NCBI GenBank assembly: GCA_002794705.1
Contig: PGTK01000009.1
Location: 1-64,000, forward strand
Length of the DNA stretch: 64,000 bases
Reading direction: 5' to 3'
From: Candidatus Thermofonsia Clade 1 bacterium
Lineage (GTDB): Bacteria; Chloroflexota; Anaerolineae; Aggregatilineales; UBA2796
Program-made: the position numbers and the translations under genes
Notes under the pieces: model-generated
The model's database searches: none
What the model was told of the DNA's origin: nothing
What the model saw: the letters and a program-made list of their open reading frames with translations, nothing else
Shown: piece by piece, positions 36,515 to 49,291 of the stretch
Layout of the letters: each line of letters starts with the position of its first letter
Position numbering within the stretch: position 1 is the stretch's first letter

Positions 36515-39424
36515 TCACTTGACGCCGATCAGATAACTCGCTAGGAATTGCCCTGTGTAGCTGTGTGGACAAGCCGCGATCTGCTCAGGCGTGCCGACTG
36601 CGATCACCTCGCCGCCGCGATCGCCTCCCTCTGGACCCATGTCAATCAGCCAGTCGGCAACTTTGATGATATCGAGGTTATGCTCGATCACCACGACCGT
36701 GTTGCCCTGATCCACCAGAGTCTGCAGAACGGCGATCAGACGATCCACATCGGCGGCGTGCAAACCGACGCTCGGCTCATCCAGCACGTAGAGAGTCCTG
36801 CCTGTGCTGCGCTTGGCGAGTTCGCGGCTCAGCTTGATGCGCTGCGCCTCGCCGCCGCTGAGAGTCGTGGCAGGCTGCCCAATGCGGATATAGCCCAAAC
36901 CGACCGCCTCAAGGGTCTGCAAGGGACGCACAATGTTGGGGAAGTTCTCAAAGAACTGAATGCCCTCTTCAACGGTCATTGCCAGCACCTCAGCGATGTT
37001 CTTGCCCTTGTAGCGCACCTGAAGCGTCTCGCGGTTATAGCGTGCGCCATGACAGACATCGCACGTCACAAAGACGTTCGGCAAAAACTGCATTTCAATC
37101 TGCAATTGACCCTGTCCCTCGCAGTTTTCGCAGCGCCCGCCCTTGACGTTAAAGCTGAAGCGTCCCGCGCCGTAGCCGCGCACCTTGCTCTCTGGCAGTT
37201 CGGCGAACAAGTTGCGAATATGATCGAACATCTTGGTATAGGTGGCGGGATTGCTGCGCGGCGTGCGTCCGATAGGCGTCTGGTCAATGTTGATGACCTT
37301 ATCAATCGCCTCCATGCCCTCGATGCTATCATGCTCGCCTGCGCGCTCGCGTGAGCCGTTCAGCACTTGAGCCAAGCGCTTATAGAGAATCTCGATTAGC
37401 AGCGAAGACTTACCGCTGCCGCTCACGCCCGTGATTACCACGAATTTGCCAAGCGGGATATCTACATCCACATTCTTGAGGTTATTCTCGCGGGCGCCGC
37501 GAATGCGGATAACCTTGCCGTTGCCATTCCTCCGCACGCTTGGCACAGGGATGCGCCTACGTCCGCTTAAGTAGGCGCCCGTGATGCTCTCTGGATGCGC
37601 CATGATCTGCTCAGGCGTGCCTTCTGCCACGATCTGCCCGCCATGCTGACCGGCGCCCGGTCCAAGGTCTACGATCCAGTCGGCAGCGCGCATGGTCTCA
37701 TCATCATGCTCCACTACCAACAAGGTATTGCCCAGATCGCGCATTCGCTCTAGCGTACGGATCAACCGCGCATTATCGCGCTGATGCAAGCCGATAGACG
37801 GCTCATCCAGCACATACAGCACGCCCGTGAGCTGGCTGCCGATCTGTGTGGCAAGCCGAATGCGCTGTGCCTCGCCGCCGCTGAGCGTGCCTGCTGAGCG
37901 TCCCAGATTCAAATAATCCAAGCCGACGTCTATCAGGAAATTGACGCGCTCTCTGATCTCTTTCAGCACCTGATGAGCGATAGTCCGTTCGCGCTCGCTC
38001 AAGACGGAGGGCTGATCAGCTGTGCCGCTGAGGGCATTGACCCAATCGCGCAATTGCAGCATCGAAAGTTTACTTGCCGCATGGATGTTCAGTCCGTTGA
38101 CGGTCACGGCAAGCGCCTCTGGGCGCAAACGGGCGCCGTTGCAAGCAGGGCAGGGACGCTCAGCCATCAAGCGCTGATAGCGCTCGCGCATGAAGTCGGA
38201 GTCGGTCTGCTCATAGCGGCGCTGCACAGAGCGGCTGATGCCCTCCCAGCGCATGACCCATTGGCGCGGCACGCCGTCGCTGGCGATGTACTGAACGGTG
38301 TAGCGCCGATCGCCTGTGCCGTAAAGGATGATATCGCGCTGTTTCTGAGTCAATTCGCGCCATGGCTTATCCACAGGCACTTTATTCTCACGGGCGACGG
38401 TCAGCAAGACGGTCATGCTCGCCGATTCGCTCCCAACAGCCCAAGCCAGCTCACTGATGGCGCCCTCTTGCAACGAAAGATCAGGATTCGGCACGATCAG
38501 GCTCGGATCGATCTCTAAGCGTATGCCCAGTCCCTGACACTGCGGACAAGCGCCATGTGGCGAGTTGAACGAAAATGTGCGCGGCTCAATCTCAGGAAAA
38601 GAGCCGTGTCCGTAGACACAAGCGAGCTTTTCGCTGAACAAAATATCGCGGGGCGCGCTTGAGTCAGTCACATCATTGATGATGACCATGCCGTCGCCTA
38701 GCTCCAGCGCCGTCTCAACCGAGTCAGTCAAGCGTGAGCGCGCTGCTTGCGCCTCTTCGCCGTTTGGATCGGCGTAGTGGCGGATGACCAGACGATCCAC
38801 CACAACCTCAATGGTGTGCATCTCATAGCGCGCCAATTTGATCTCTTCATCCACGTCGCGCACAGTGCCATCTACACGGACGCGCACAAAGCCTGCCTTG
38901 CGCACATCCTCAAAGACTTTTTCGTGGTGTCCCTTGCGATCCTTGACCAAGGGCGCAAGCACTTGAATGCGCGTTCCATCAGGCATTGCCTCGATCTGCT
39001 CAACGATCTGCTGAGCGCTCTGTGCCTTGACCTCCGCGCCGCAAGTTGGGCAGTGTGGCACGCCGATCCGTGCGTAGAGCAGGCGCAGATAGTCGTAAAT
39101 CTCAGTGACCGTGCCGACGGTTGAGCGCGGATTGGCGCTCACGCCGCGCTGATCAATCGAAATGGCGGGCGAGAGTCCCTCGATCTGATCAACATCGGGC
39201 TTTTCCATCTGTCCGACGAACTGGCGCGCATAGGCAGAGAGCGACTCCACGTAGCGGCGCTGCCCTTCAGCAAAAATGGTATCGAAGGCAAGGGACGACT
39301 TGCCGCTGCCTGAGAGTCCCGTGATGACGATCAGCTTGTTGCGCGGCAATTCCACTGTGATGTTCTTGAGATTGTGTTCGCGGGCGCCGCGCACAATGAT
39401 TTTCTCTTGCACCATATGTGCCAA
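36515..39424 (-). CDS. uvrA: Excinuclease ABC subunit A
   Basis: The 969-residue damage-recognition ATPase of nucleotide excision repair. First ATPase: [26 protein letters not shown]; zinc-binding cysteines CPTCG and CPQCQG; signature [17 protein letters not shown]. Second ATPase: [11 protein letters not shown], zinc region [11 protein letters not shown] ... CDVCHGARY, and [11 protein letters not shown]. The start could be ATG 39424 or Met4. No GAAC-N4-GTTC box was found upstream, unlike gyrA here. UvrB and UvrC are not in the window. Confidence 0.97.
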   Translation of the reverse strand: MAHMVQEKIIVRGAREHNLKNITVELPRNKLIVITGLSGSGKSSLAFDTIFAEGQRRYVESLSAYARQFVGQMEKPDVDQIEGLSPAISIDQRGVSANPRSTVGTVTEIYDYLRLLYARIGVPHCPTCGAEVKAQSAQQIVEQIEAMPDGTRIQVLAPLVKDRKGHHEKVFEDVRKAGFVRVRVDGTVRDVDEEIKLARYEMHTIEVVVDRLVIRHYADPNGEEAQAARSRLTDSVETALELGDGMVIINDVTDSSAPRDILFSEKLACVYGHGSFPEIEPRTFSFNSPHGACPQCQGLGIRLEIDPSLIVPNPDLSLQEGAISELAWAVGSESASMTVLLTVARENKVPVDKPWRELTQKQRDIILYGTGDRRYTVQYIASDGVPRQWVMRWEGISRSVQRRYEQTDSDFMRERYQRLMAERPCPACNGARLRPEALAVTVNGLNIHAASKLSMLQLRDWVNALSGTADQPSVLSERERTIAHQVLKEIRERVNFLIDVGLDYLNLGRSAGTLSGGEAQRIRLATQIGSQLTGVLYVLDEPSIGLHQRDNARLIRTLERMRDLGNTLLVVEHDDETMRAADWIVDLGPGAGQHGGQIVAEGTPEQIMAHPESITGAYLSGRRRIPVPSVRRNGNGKVIRIRGARENNLKNVDVDIPLGKFVVITGVSGSGKSSLLIEILYKRLAQVLNGSRERAGEHDSIEGMEAIDKVINIDQTPIGRTPRSNPATYTKMFDHIRNLFAELPESKVRGYGAGRFSFNVKGGRCENCEGQGQLQIEMQFLPNVFVTCDVCHGARYNRETLQVRYKGKNIAEVLAMTVEEGIQFFENFPNIVRPLQTLEAVGLGYIRIGQPATTLSGGEAQRIKLSRELAKRSTGRTLYVLDEPSVGLHAADVDRLIAVLQTLVDQGNTVVVIEHNLDIIKVADWLIDMGPEGGDRGGEVIAVGTPEQIAACPHSYTGQFLASYLIGVK

Positions 39425-39530
39425 AAGACCTCGTTAGAATGCTGAATGGCTCTGGTGAGCGAACTCGGCTTGCTGAGCGCTGTGTGGTACACGCTGCAAT
39501 TGTACACCTGTTCGGATAAACTTGGCAAGC

Positions 39531-39560
39531 AAAACGGGAAGCCTCTCGACTTCCCGTTTG
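39531..39560 (-). terminator. Terminator of pckA
   Basis: AAACGGGAAG (39532-39541) and CTTCCCGTTT (39550-39559) form a perfect 10-bp stem with an 8-base loop; the minus strand continues into TTTTGCTT. Confidence 0.75.
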
Positions 39561-39583
39561 CCGTGTCGTGTAGCAGGAAACGT

Positions 39584-41203
<1,620 letters not shown>

Positions 41204-41249
41204 ATCTATTTCCTTCCACTGCTTCGCTCGTGAAGCGGGTACAAGGGAG

Positions 41250-41277
41250 AGTTTAGCACGGCGGCGGCGCGATTCAA
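41250..41277 (-). promoter_or_regulatory. Candidate promoter of pckA
   Basis: On the minus strand TTGAAT (41277-41272), 16-bp spacer, TAAACT (41255-41250), 47 bases before the start codon. A small hairpin (GCTTC...GAAGC) lies in the leader. Confidence 0.45.
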
Positions 41278-41326
41278 GCAACTGCCTGAATGTCAGCACA
41301 AAATTGTGACAATCATCACAGATAGA

Positions 41327-41968
41327 TCAGCCGTCGCTGCCCGGCACAATGCGCCGCGTGCCAAGATGCTCCAGCACATTGAAAGCATCCAGCAGCCAGC
41401 GATTTTCAGCGTGCTGATAGCGCAAAAGTGTGATAGAAGTGTTATCCACCCAGATGCGCCCCTCACCGACCACTGCCAAGCGCTGTAGAATAGTGCGGAT
41501 CGTGCCGCCATGCGAAACGACCAGCACATAGCCTTCCGTGTGGCGCTGAACCAGCTCGTGCAGAAAAGCGAGCGCCCGCTCCGCCACCTGATTCAAACTC
41601 TCGCCGCCGGGGCGCTGCGTGCCGAACGGATCGCGCTGCACTTGCTCAAAACGGCTGCCGTCCCAAGCGCGGATTTCATCGCCCGTCAGCCCTTGCCATT
41701 CGCCCACGTCAACTTCGCGCAGACGCGCATCAAGGATGAGCGGCTTTTTGAGCCGATCTGCCAGCATTTTAGCGGTATCGCTGGCGCGTCTGAGATCGCT
41801 GCTGTAGATGGCGCTGATCTGCTGACTATGTTGCAGCAGATAGTCAGCCAAGAGGCGCGCTTGATGCATTCCCTCTTCATTCAGCGGCACAGCGGCATGA
41901 CCTTGCCAACGCCCCATACGATTCCAGAAGGTCTCGCCGTGCCTGATCAAACCGATTCGTGTCACCAT
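41327..41968 (-). CDS. Histidine phosphatase / phosphoglycerate mutase-like protein
   Basis: The 213-residue branch-1 histidine phosphatase has catalytic His10 in LIRHGETFWN, the second His in VVSHGGTIR, and the acidic/substrate loop of dPGM-like enzymes (SSDLRRASDTA). The start is ATG 41968, upstream of which there is no homology. It may act as cofactor-dependent phosphoglycerate mutase, alpha-ribazole phosphatase or a general phosphatase. Placement beside gap, pgk and pckA suggests sugar metabolism, but this is not proof. Confidence 0.85.
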   Translation of the reverse strand: MVTRIGLIRHGETFWNRMGRWQGHAAVPLNEEGMHQARLLADYLLQHSQQISAIYSSDLRRASDTAKMLADRLKKPLILDARLREVDVGEWQGLTGDEIRAWDGSRFEQVQRDPFGTQRPGGESLNQVAERALAFLHELVQRHTEGYVLVVSHGGTIRTILQRLAVVGEGRIWVDNTSITLLRYQHAENRWLLDAFNVLEHLGTRRIVPGSDG

Positions 41969-42135
41969 AAGGCAGGTATAAACTCCTGTAGACAGGCGCT
42001 CATGCCTGATCAAAGCTGTATAGCCAAGAGTATAGCTGAACTCAGCATAAGTTGCCGTCTGTGCCATAAAAATTCTCTATTACCCATTCTGCCCGATCTT
42101 GCGGTATGCTCAAGCCGCCTTGAGAGCATAACTGA

Positions 42136-43167
<1,032 letters not shown>

Positions 43168-43185
43168 TATCCGCGCAAAATCTTC

Positions 43186-43216
43186 ACAGGCGGGACGGGC
43201 GTTCCGCCTGTTTTTC
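43186..43216 (+). terminator. Terminator between gap and pgk
   Basis: ACAGGCGG and CCGCCTGT form a perfect 8-bp stem with a 10-base loop, followed by TTTTT. Some read-through to pgk is likely. Confidence 0.85.
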
Positions 43217-43236
43217 AAGCATGGAGCAACTTGCCT

Positions 43237-44427
43237 ATGAACAAAAAGACAATCCGCGATATTGACCTGAGCGGCAAGCGCGTGCTGGTGCGCGTTGACT
43301 TCAACGTGCCGATTGAAAATGGCGTTATCACGGATGAGACGCGCATCACAGCCGCCTTGCCGACTCTGCGCGCTATCCTCGATCAGCAGCCGAAGTCCCT
43401 TGTGCTGATGTCTCACTTGGGCAGACCGAAAGACGGCGTGCCAGACCCGAAATATTCGTTGCGTCCAGTGGCTGCCGCGCTAGAGGCGCACCTGAGCCGC
43501 CCCGTGACCTTCGTTGAGAATCCCTTGAGCGATGAGGCGGTGGCGCACGTCAACAGCCTGCCTGCAGGCAGCGTTGTGCTGCTGGAAAACACGCGCTTTT
43601 ACGTCGGCGAGACGCAGAACAGCCCTGAGCTGGCTGCGCAGTTCGCCAAGTTCGGCGATGTCTACGTGAACGACGCCTTCGGCTCAGCGCACCGTGCGCA
43701 CAGCAGCACAGAGGCGGTCGCCAAGCTGATGCCAGCCGTGGCAGGCTTGCTGATGGAAAAAGAGCTGAACTATCTCTCAGGCGCGCTGGAGGCGCCTCAG
43801 CGTCCGTTGATCGCCATTCTGGGTGGCGCGAAGGTCAGCGATAAGATCAAGGTGATCGAGGCGCTCTTGGCAAAGGCAGACAAGGTGCTGATCGGCGGCG
43901 GCATGGCGAACACCTTCCTGCGGGCGCAGGGACGCGCTACGGGCGCCTCATTGGTTGAGGAAAACGCACTTGACGTGGCACGCGACCTACTCGCCAAAGG
44001 CGGCACGAAGCTCATCTTGCCAGTAGACTTCGTGATCGCAGACGCCTTCAAAGATGACGCGAATACGCAGGTCATCCGCGCCGATCAAGACGTGCCAGAG
44101 GGCTGGCAAATCCTTGACATTGGCTCAGCGACCGTAGATCACTACAAAGCAATCCTGAGCGAGGCGCGCACAGTGGTCTGGAATGGTCCGATGGGCGTCT
44201 TTGAGATGCCGACCTTCGCCAAAGGCACGAACGCCATTGCGCAAATCTTGGCTGAGCTGACCGCGCAAGGCGTGATCACGATCATCGGCGGCGGCGACTC
44301 GGCTGCAGCGGTCGAGAAAGCAGGTCTGGCTGAGCGCATGACGCACATCAGCACGGGCGGCGGCGCCAGTCTAGAGTTGCTGGAAGGGCGCGTCTTGCCG
44401 GGCGTCGCTGCGCTGAACGACAAGTGA
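43237..44427 (+). CDS. pgk: Phosphoglycerate kinase
   Basis: The 396-residue enzyme transfers phosphate from 1,3-bisphosphoglycerate to ADP. It starts at ATG 43237 (GGAG upstream). Motifs are [40 protein letters not shown], and the nucleotide site [13 protein letters not shown] with [13 protein letters not shown]. 69 bases after gap. Confidence 0.97.
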   Translation: MNKKTIRDIDLSGKRVLVRVDFNVPIENGVITDETRITAALPTLRAILDQQPKSLVLMSHLGRPKDGVPDPKYSLRPVAAALEAHLSRPVTFVENPLSDEAVAHVNSLPAGSVVLLENTRFYVGETQNSPELAAQFAKFGDVYVNDAFGSAHRAHSSTEAVAKLMPAVAGLLMEKELNYLSGALEAPQRPLIAILGGAKVSDKIKVIEALLAKADKVLIGGGMANTFLRAQGRATGASLVEENALDVARDLLAKGGTKLILPVDFVIADAFKDDANTQVIRADQDVPEGWQILDIGSATVDHYKAILSEARTVVWNGPMGVFEMPTFAKGTNAIAQILAELTAQGVITIIGGGDSAAAVEKAGLAERMTHISTGGGASLELLEGRVLPGVAALNDK

Positions 44428-44434
44428 CTTCTAA

Positions 44435-44464
44435 GTCAGGGCAGGCGTCACGACCTGCCCTGAC
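44435..44464. terminator. Hairpin between pgk and the convergent gene remnant
   Basis: GTCAGGGCAGG and CCTGCCCTGAC form a perfect 11-bp stem with an 8-base loop, just after pgk. Only short T tracts follow on either strand. It overlaps the stop codon of the leftward remnant. Confidence 0.55.
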
Positions 44465-44813
44465 CATTTCCATCTGTCTGAGTCTGCTGAAATCGCTCTC
44501 TCAGGCGCTGCGCTATCTCGGCTAGGCGCGGATCAACCCTGAATTGCGGCGGCTCGATCTGTTCAGCCCACATAATCTCAGGATAGTGCCGCTGAAGATC
44601 ATGCGAGAGCGAAGCGTAGTTGGGCCGCCAGTAGTCTGAGTAGCCTCTGACCTCAGGCGCGAGGCAGAAAGTCGTATCCGTGCAGATGTAGACTGTGTAA
44701 GAGGTCTCAAGATCGTTGAGCGCGCCGTGCGGACAGATGAGATGAATCGCAAGCGCTCGAGGTGAGGTGCTTAGACAAAACTTAGCTTGATTTTGCGTGT
44801 TTCTTACGTTAGA
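44448..44813 (-). pseudogene. Unidentified gene remnant without a start codon
   Basis: A minus-strand frame between TAG (44816-44814) and TGA (44450-44448) reads like real protein: AIHLICPHGALNDLETSYTV, then a Tyr/Trp-rich part (YSDYWRPNYASLSHDLQRHY) and a charged C-terminal helix (PRLAEIAQRLRERFQQ). No ATG, GTG or TTG occurs in frame before the Met about 70 residues in. So it is either the end of a decayed gene or a gene with a rare start such as ATT. Family not recognised. Except for the adjacent Bax-inhibitor promoter, nothing else is seen in 44428-44911. Confidence 0.4.
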
Positions 44814-44861
44814 CTACTTGTCTATGCACATAATCTAAACTATAATCAAGGTTAGTCTAAC
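44808..44861 (+). promoter_or_regulatory. Promoter of the Bax-inhibitor gene flanked by an inverted repeat
   Basis: TTGTCT (44818-44823), 17-bp spacer and perfect TATAAT (44841-44846). Outside it, GTTAGACTA (44808-44816) and TAGTCTAAC (44853-44861) are exact inverted copies, with an extra TCTAA half-site in the spacer. Likely operator pair for an unknown regulator. Confidence 0.65.
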
Positions 44862-44911
44862 GCGGAAAACATCCTAAGCGCAGACTTAGAGACGAGAAAA
44901 CGGAGGTTCAT

Positions 44912-45697
44912 ATGGGCTTTTTCTCAAACGCAGAAGTTGAGAGCCGTCCCTTGCCGATAGGCTTGAGCATGGGCGATATCATGCGGCAGGTCTACCTGTG
45001 GTTGATGGCGGGCTTGCTGGTGGCGTTCGGCATCGCCTTCATTCTGGGCGCGCCGATCCGTGATTTGCTGAACGTGGCGCTCTCCGGCGAGGCAACTGCA
45101 GCACAACTCGCGCAATTGGAGCGCGCAATTACCAGCTCACCGCTGCTGAACCCAGTGCTGTCCATTGTCGCGCTGATCGCCTACTTCATCCTTGCCTTTG
45201 CGCTACAGCCGATCATCATGCGCGCTAACGTAACGGTCGGCGCTGCGTTCTACTTCCTGTTCACGGCACTGTTCGGCTACATGCTGGGCGGCATCCTGCT
45301 CGCCTACCAGATCGCGGACATCACAGCGGCGCTGATCGCCACAGCAGGCATGTTCGGCGTGATGAGCTTCTTGGGCTACACCACCAAGATCGATCTCTCG
45401 CGCTTCGGCAGCATCCTGATCATGGCGCTCATCGGCTTGATCATTGCCAGCATCGTGAACATCTTCCTGCGCAGCCCTGCTATCACGTGGATCATCAGCT
45501 ATGCGGGCGTGCTGATCTTCGCGGGCTTCACTGCCTACGATACGCAGTGGATCAAGAACAATGCAGCTGAGATCGCGGCTACAGGCGACCAAACAAGCGC
45601 ACAGCGCATTGCCCTGATCGGCGCGTTCCACCTGTTCCTCGACTTCGTCAACCTGTTCCTGTTCCTGCTGCGCATCTTCGGCTCCAGCCGCGAGTAA
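44912..45697 (+). CDS. Bax inhibitor-1 / YccA-family membrane protein
   Basis: The 261-residue protein has about seven membrane segments. It shows the family pattern: an N-terminal cytosolic part, LMAGLLVAFGIAFILG, the central GMFGVMSFLGYTTKIDLS and ISYAGVLIFAGFTAYDTQWIK, where conserved acidic residues sit in the membrane. BI-1 relatives such as YetJ conduct or regulate calcium in a pH-dependent way; YccA interacts with FtsH. GGAGG precedes the ATG. It is monocistronic with a strong terminator and a dyad-flanked promoter, suggesting regulated expression. Confidence 0.9.
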   Translation: MGFFSNAEVESRPLPIGLSMGDIMRQVYLWLMAGLLVAFGIAFILGAPIRDLLNVALSGEATAAQLAQLERAITSSPLLNPVLSIVALIAYFILAFALQPIIMRANVTVGAAFYFLFTALFGYMLGGILLAYQIADITAALIATAGMFGVMSFLGYTTKIDLSRFGSILIMALIGLIIASIVNIFLRSPAITWIISYAGVLIFAGFTAYDTQWIKNNAAEIAATGDQTSAQRIALIGAFHLFLDFVNLFLFLLRIFGSSRE

Positions 45698-45721
45698 GCG
45701 CATACGGGTAGGTCTCCACAC

Positions 45722-45748
45722 AGGCGGGAAAAAATTTCCCGCCTTTTT
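45722..45748 (+). terminator. Terminator of the Bax-inhibitor gene
   Basis: AGGCGGGAAA and TTTCCCGCCT form a 10-bp stem around a small A-rich loop, followed by TTTT. Confidence 0.88.
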
Positions 45749-45768
45749 CGTCATAGGGATGCAGACCC

Positions 45769-46548
45769 ATGCACGATGCACGCTCGCTCTCTCAGCGGCG
45801 CTTCAGCGACCTGACTGAAAATTACGTCCAGAGCCAGCTTCACAGCGGCGGTTACACCTTAGAGCGCCTGATCGCGCTCTTGCAGCCTTTAACGGACAAA
45901 CTAGCACTGGACGTGGCGACGGGCGGCGGGCATGTGGCGCTGAGACTCGCACAAAGCGGCGCGCACGTCCTAGCCAGCGACCTGACCCCCGCCATGCTCA
46001 AAGCGGCGCGTGCCAATCTGCAGAGACAGAGCGCTGAAGTCAGCTATGTGCAGCTGGAGGCGAGTCATTTGCCGTTCCGCACTGCTAGTTTGGATGTGAT
46101 CACAGTTCGCCATGCTGCCCATCACTTCCCCGATGTGCCGCGCTTCCTCAGCCAGTGCGCTCGAACGCTCAAATTTGAGGGCAAACTCGGTATCGTTGAT
46201 CAGATCGCGCCTGAGCCACTCAAAGCAGCGCGTTACGTCAATGCCTTTGAGCGCTTGCGCGATCCGAGTCATTATCAGCAGTACCGCCTCTCAGACTGGC
46301 ACGCGATGTTACGCGCCGCTGGGCTAGAGATAACTCATAGCGAGGTCGCTGTAACGCGCCTTGACCTCTACAGCTGGGCGCACCTGCAAAAAAACGACGC
46401 CGAGACCGTGCTACGCTTGCGCGTATTGCTCCACCAAGCGCCGCAAGCCGTCCGTGAGTTCCTCAAGCCGACTTTCCATCAAGACGGCAGCGGCAACATC
46501 AGTTTTGACCATCACTACGCCATTCTGATAGGGCGCAAGGCTCAATAA
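45769..46548 (+). CDS. Class I SAM-dependent methyltransferase
   Basis: The 259-residue protein belongs to the UbiE/MenG-like group. SAM motif I is ALDVATGGGHVALRLAQSG, then DLTPAMLKAA and the LPFRTASLDVITVRHAAHHF block. The substrate is not evident. Its end overlaps the convergent gamma-glutamyltransferase by seven bases. Confidence 0.85.
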   Translation: MHDARSLSQRRFSDLTENYVQSQLHSGGYTLERLIALLQPLTDKLALDVATGGGHVALRLAQSGAHVLASDLTPAMLKAARANLQRQSAEVSYVQLEASHLPFRTASLDVITVRHAAHHFPDVPRFLSQCARTLKFEGKLGIVDQIAPEPLKAARYVNAFERLRDPSHYQQYRLSDWHAMLRAAGLEITHSEVAVTRLDLYSWAHLQKNDAETVLRLRVLLHQAPQAVREFLKPTFHQDGSGNISFDHHYAILIGRKAQ

Positions 46549-48164
46549 GCGGCGACCATGCCATCTTTGCGCGGATCGCAGCCGCCAAACAGGACGCCCG
46601 TCTCAGGGTCGCGGCGGATGATATCGCCACTGCCGAACACGCCGCGCCTTCTGCCGCTCACGGGGCGCACGGGATGTCCTAGTTCTGCCAATGCCGACAT
46701 GGTCGCCACTGGGATGCCCTCTTCAAGCGCTACGATACTCTCTGCTGTGCCGTCAAGCAGGCAGAAGCGCGGGCGATCCAGCGCCTCTTGCGGATTCAGG
46801 TCATCATCCAGCATGGCGCTCAGGACTTGCACATGACCCTGTGGTTGCATGAAGCCGCCCATCACGCCGAATGCCGCCCACAACTCACCGTTGCGCAACG
46901 CCATGGCTGGGATGATCGTGTGGTAGGGGCGCTTGTTCGGCTGTAGAGCGTTTGGATGCTCAGGGTCGAGGCTGAAGCCCGCGCCACGATTCTGTAAGAA
47001 GAAGCCCGCCTCGCCTGCCACAATCCCTGAGCCAAAGCCCATGTATAGGCTGTTGATGAATGAGCAAGCGTTGCCCTCCCCATCTACTGCACACAAGTAG
47101 ACCGTATCTGAGCTGCTGAGCGGCGCGCCAAAGCTGGGCGGCTGCATCGCCTGTGCGCCGATCAGGGCGCGCCGCTGCGCTGCATACGCCTTGCTGAGCA
47201 ACGCTGAGACTGGGGCGGCACTAAAGGCGGGATCGGCAATGTAATGACGCGCATCGGCAAAGGCGAGGCGCATTGCCTCGATCATCAGGTGCAAGCGCTC
47301 AGGCGAGTCCCATGCCAGACCGCCCAGATCGAAGCCTTCGAGGATGTTCAGGGCGATCAGCGCCGCTAGACCTTGTCCGTTCGGCGGACACTCGTAGATG
47401 GTCACGCTGCGATAGTCAGTATGGATGGGCGTCTCCCATGTGGAGCGGTGCGCTGCGAGGTCTGCCAGCGTCATGACGCCGCCTTGAGCGCTCAGCGCCG
47501 CCACAATCGCATGGGCTGGCTCACCCTGATAGAAGGCGTCGGCGCCGCCCTCGGCGATCTGCTCTAGCGTGTGCGCCATGCCGCTCAGCCGCACGATCTG
47601 CCCGATCTGCGGCGGCGCGCCGTTTGGCAAATAGTCCTGTGTATGCGGACGCGCTGCTAACCACGCGCCGTAGCCCTGCCACGCCGTCCCGAAGACGGGC
47701 GCGACGGGAAAGCCCTCACGGGCGTAGTGGATCGCGTCTGATAGCACGTCGCGCAGCGTCATGCGCCCGTGCCGCTTGAGCAAGTCTTCCCAGCCGCGCA
47801 CGGCGCCCGGCACGGTCACGGCATGCGGACTGTGCGGCGGCATTTCGGTTGCATCAGGATGCGCACGGCGCACAACCTCTAGGGTCAGGGCTGCGGGAGC
47901 GCGTCCGCTGCCGTTCAGCGCGCTGATCGTGCGCGTTCGGGCGTCGTAGTATAGGGCGAAACAATCGCCGCCTATGCCTGTTGAGGCTGGCTCCACCACA
48001 TTCAGGACAGCAGCCGCTGCAATGGCTGCATCCGCTGCGTTGCCGCCCTGACGCAATACACTTACGCCCGCCTGCGAGGCAAGCGGGCTGCTGCTGGAGA
48101 CCATGCCGCGTCGCGCCACCACCATAGAGCGGCGCGAGCGGAAGTCAAAGGACATTGGGCGCAT
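46542..48164 (-). CDS. Gamma-glutamyltransferase family protein
   Basis: The 540-residue Ntn-hydrolase starts with the family region GMVSSSSPLASQAGVSVLRQGGNAADAAIAAAAVLNVVEP. The autoprocessing site would be the Thr in SSSDTVYLCAVDGEGNACSF (canonical HTTHxSVVD), with the GSG loop SGIVAGEAGFFLQNRG. No signal peptide is present, so it is cytosolic; such GGT-like enzymes include cephalosporin acylase types and hydrolases with other substrates. It begins two bases after hppD, so it is co-transcribed with it. Confidence 0.88.
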   Translation of the reverse strand: MRPMSFDFRSRRSMVVARRGMVSSSSPLASQAGVSVLRQGGNAADAAIAAAAVLNVVEPASTGIGGDCFALYYDARTRTISALNGSGRAPAALTLEVVRRAHPDATEMPPHSPHAVTVPGAVRGWEDLLKRHGRMTLRDVLSDAIHYAREGFPVAPVFGTAWQGYGAWLAARPHTQDYLPNGAPPQIGQIVRLSGMAHTLEQIAEGGADAFYQGEPAHAIVAALSAQGGVMTLADLAAHRSTWETPIHTDYRSVTIYECPPNGQGLAALIALNILEGFDLGGLAWDSPERLHLMIEAMRLAFADARHYIADPAFSAAPVSALLSKAYAAQRRALIGAQAMQPPSFGAPLSSSDTVYLCAVDGEGNACSFINSLYMGFGSGIVAGEAGFFLQNRGAGFSLDPEHPNALQPNKRPYHTIIPAMALRNGELWAAFGVMGGFMQPQGHVQVLSAMLDDDLNPQEALDRPRFCLLDGTAESIVALEEGIPVATMSALAELGHPVRPVSGRRRGVFGSGDIIRRDPETGVLFGGCDPRKDGMVAAY

Positions 48165-48166
48165 GG

Positions 48167-49291
48167 CTATAGGTTACCGCGCCGTGCCTGCTCTAGCTCA
48201 ATCGCCTCGAAGAGCGCCTTGAAATTGCCGACTCCAAAGCCGCGTGAGCCGTGCCGCTCGATCACCTCAATGAACGCTGTGGGACGATCCTGCAGCGGAC
48301 GCGAGAAAATTTGCAGCAAGTAGCCCTCATCATCCCGATCTACCAGAATGCCTAGCTCTTTGATCTGTGCAAGGTCTTCTTTGATCGGTCCGACGCGCTC
48401 AGGCAGCACGTCATAGTAGGCATCTGGCACGCGCAGGAACTCCACACCGCGCTCGCGCAGCGCCCGCACTGTGCGCAGGATGTCGCCCGTCGCCATAGCG
48501 ATGTGCTGCACGCCCGGCGTCATGTAGTACTCCAGATATTCCTCGATCTGGCTCTTTTTCTTGCCCTCAGCAGGCTCGTTGATCGGGAATTTGACGCGCC
48601 CGTTGCCGTTCTGCATCACTTTGGACATCAGCGCTGAGTATTCCGTGCTGATCTGCTCATCCGTGAAGCCCTGCAGCAGGCGGAAGCCCATCACTTTGTG
48701 ATAGAAATTCACCCAGTAGTTCATCTTGCCCAGTTCAACGTTGCCCACAATGTGATCAATAGCGGCAAGACCCGCCGAGTCGGCGTTCAGCGCAAGCGGC
48801 TGATAGCCGGGTGCGAAGGCGCCGTGATAATCGCGCCGATCCACGAAGACGTGCAGCACCTCGCCGTAGGTATGAATGGCGGCTGTGCGATAGACGCCGT
48901 GTGCATCTGATTCCTCGCGGGGCGCCCACGCTGCACGTGCGCCGCGCTCAGCAGTGGCGCGGAATGCCGTCTCTACATCATCCACGCCTAGCGCGATCAC
49001 CTTGACGCCATCGCCGTGCAGCAGGTGATGCGCCGCCATCTCATCTGTGGGATGATAGGGTGCCGAGACCACAAAACGGATTGTGCCGCTCTCTAGCACA
49101 TAGGAGGCAAAGCGCCGATTCCCCGTCTCTAAGCCGCTGTAGGCAACAGGCTCAAAGCCGAACGCCTTCCACCAGTAATACATCGCCTGCTTAGCATTGC
49201 CGACCCACCAATGCACGTGGTCAATGCTCTTGATCTGCAAAAAATCGGCTTCTTCAGTCAGCGGGCGCGCCTCAGGCGTCTGAACGCTCAT
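48167..49291 (-). CDS. hppD: 4-hydroxyphenylpyruvate dioxygenase
   Basis: The 374-residue non-haem iron enzyme forms homogentisate from 4-hydroxyphenylpyruvate (tyrosine catabolism or tocopherol/plastoquinone-type synthesis). Two VOC domains are present, with iron ligands His180 (IDHIVGN), His263 (GVQHIAM) and Glu342 (AFIEVIER). The C-terminal signature GSRGFGVGNFKALFEAIE is intact. It starts at ATG 49291 after GAAGGAGAG; an in-frame Met 22 codons earlier precedes the ribosome site. Homogentisate dioxygenase is not in the window. Confidence 0.93.
   Translation of the reverse strand: MSVQTPEARPLTEEADFLQIKSIDHVHWWVGNAKQAMYYWWKAFGFEPVAYSGLETGNRRFASYVLESGTIRFVVSAPYHPTDEMAAHHLLHGDGVKVIALGVDDVETAFRATAERGARAAWAPREESDAHGVYRTAAIHTYGEVLHVFVDRRDYHGAFAPGYQPLALNADSAGLAAIDHIVGNVELGKMNYWVNFYHKVMGFRLLQGFTDEQISTEYSALMSKVMQNGNGRVKFPINEPAEGKKKSQIEEYLEYYMTPGVQHIAMATGDILRTVRALRERGVEFLRVPDAYYDVLPERVGPIKEDLAQIKELGILVDRDDEGYLLQIFSRPLQDRPTAFIEVIERHGSRGFGVGNFKALFEAIELEQARRGNL

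Noticed and set aside
39440..39475. SOS-like box before uvrA (CGAAC-TCGG-CTTGC)
   Set aside because: Only the left half-site matches; the right half lacks GTTC.
44522..44752. 76-codon TTG-start minus-strand frame
   Set aside because: Arg/Ser-rich shadow; the overlapping frame in the same strand (44448-44813) reads far more like protein.
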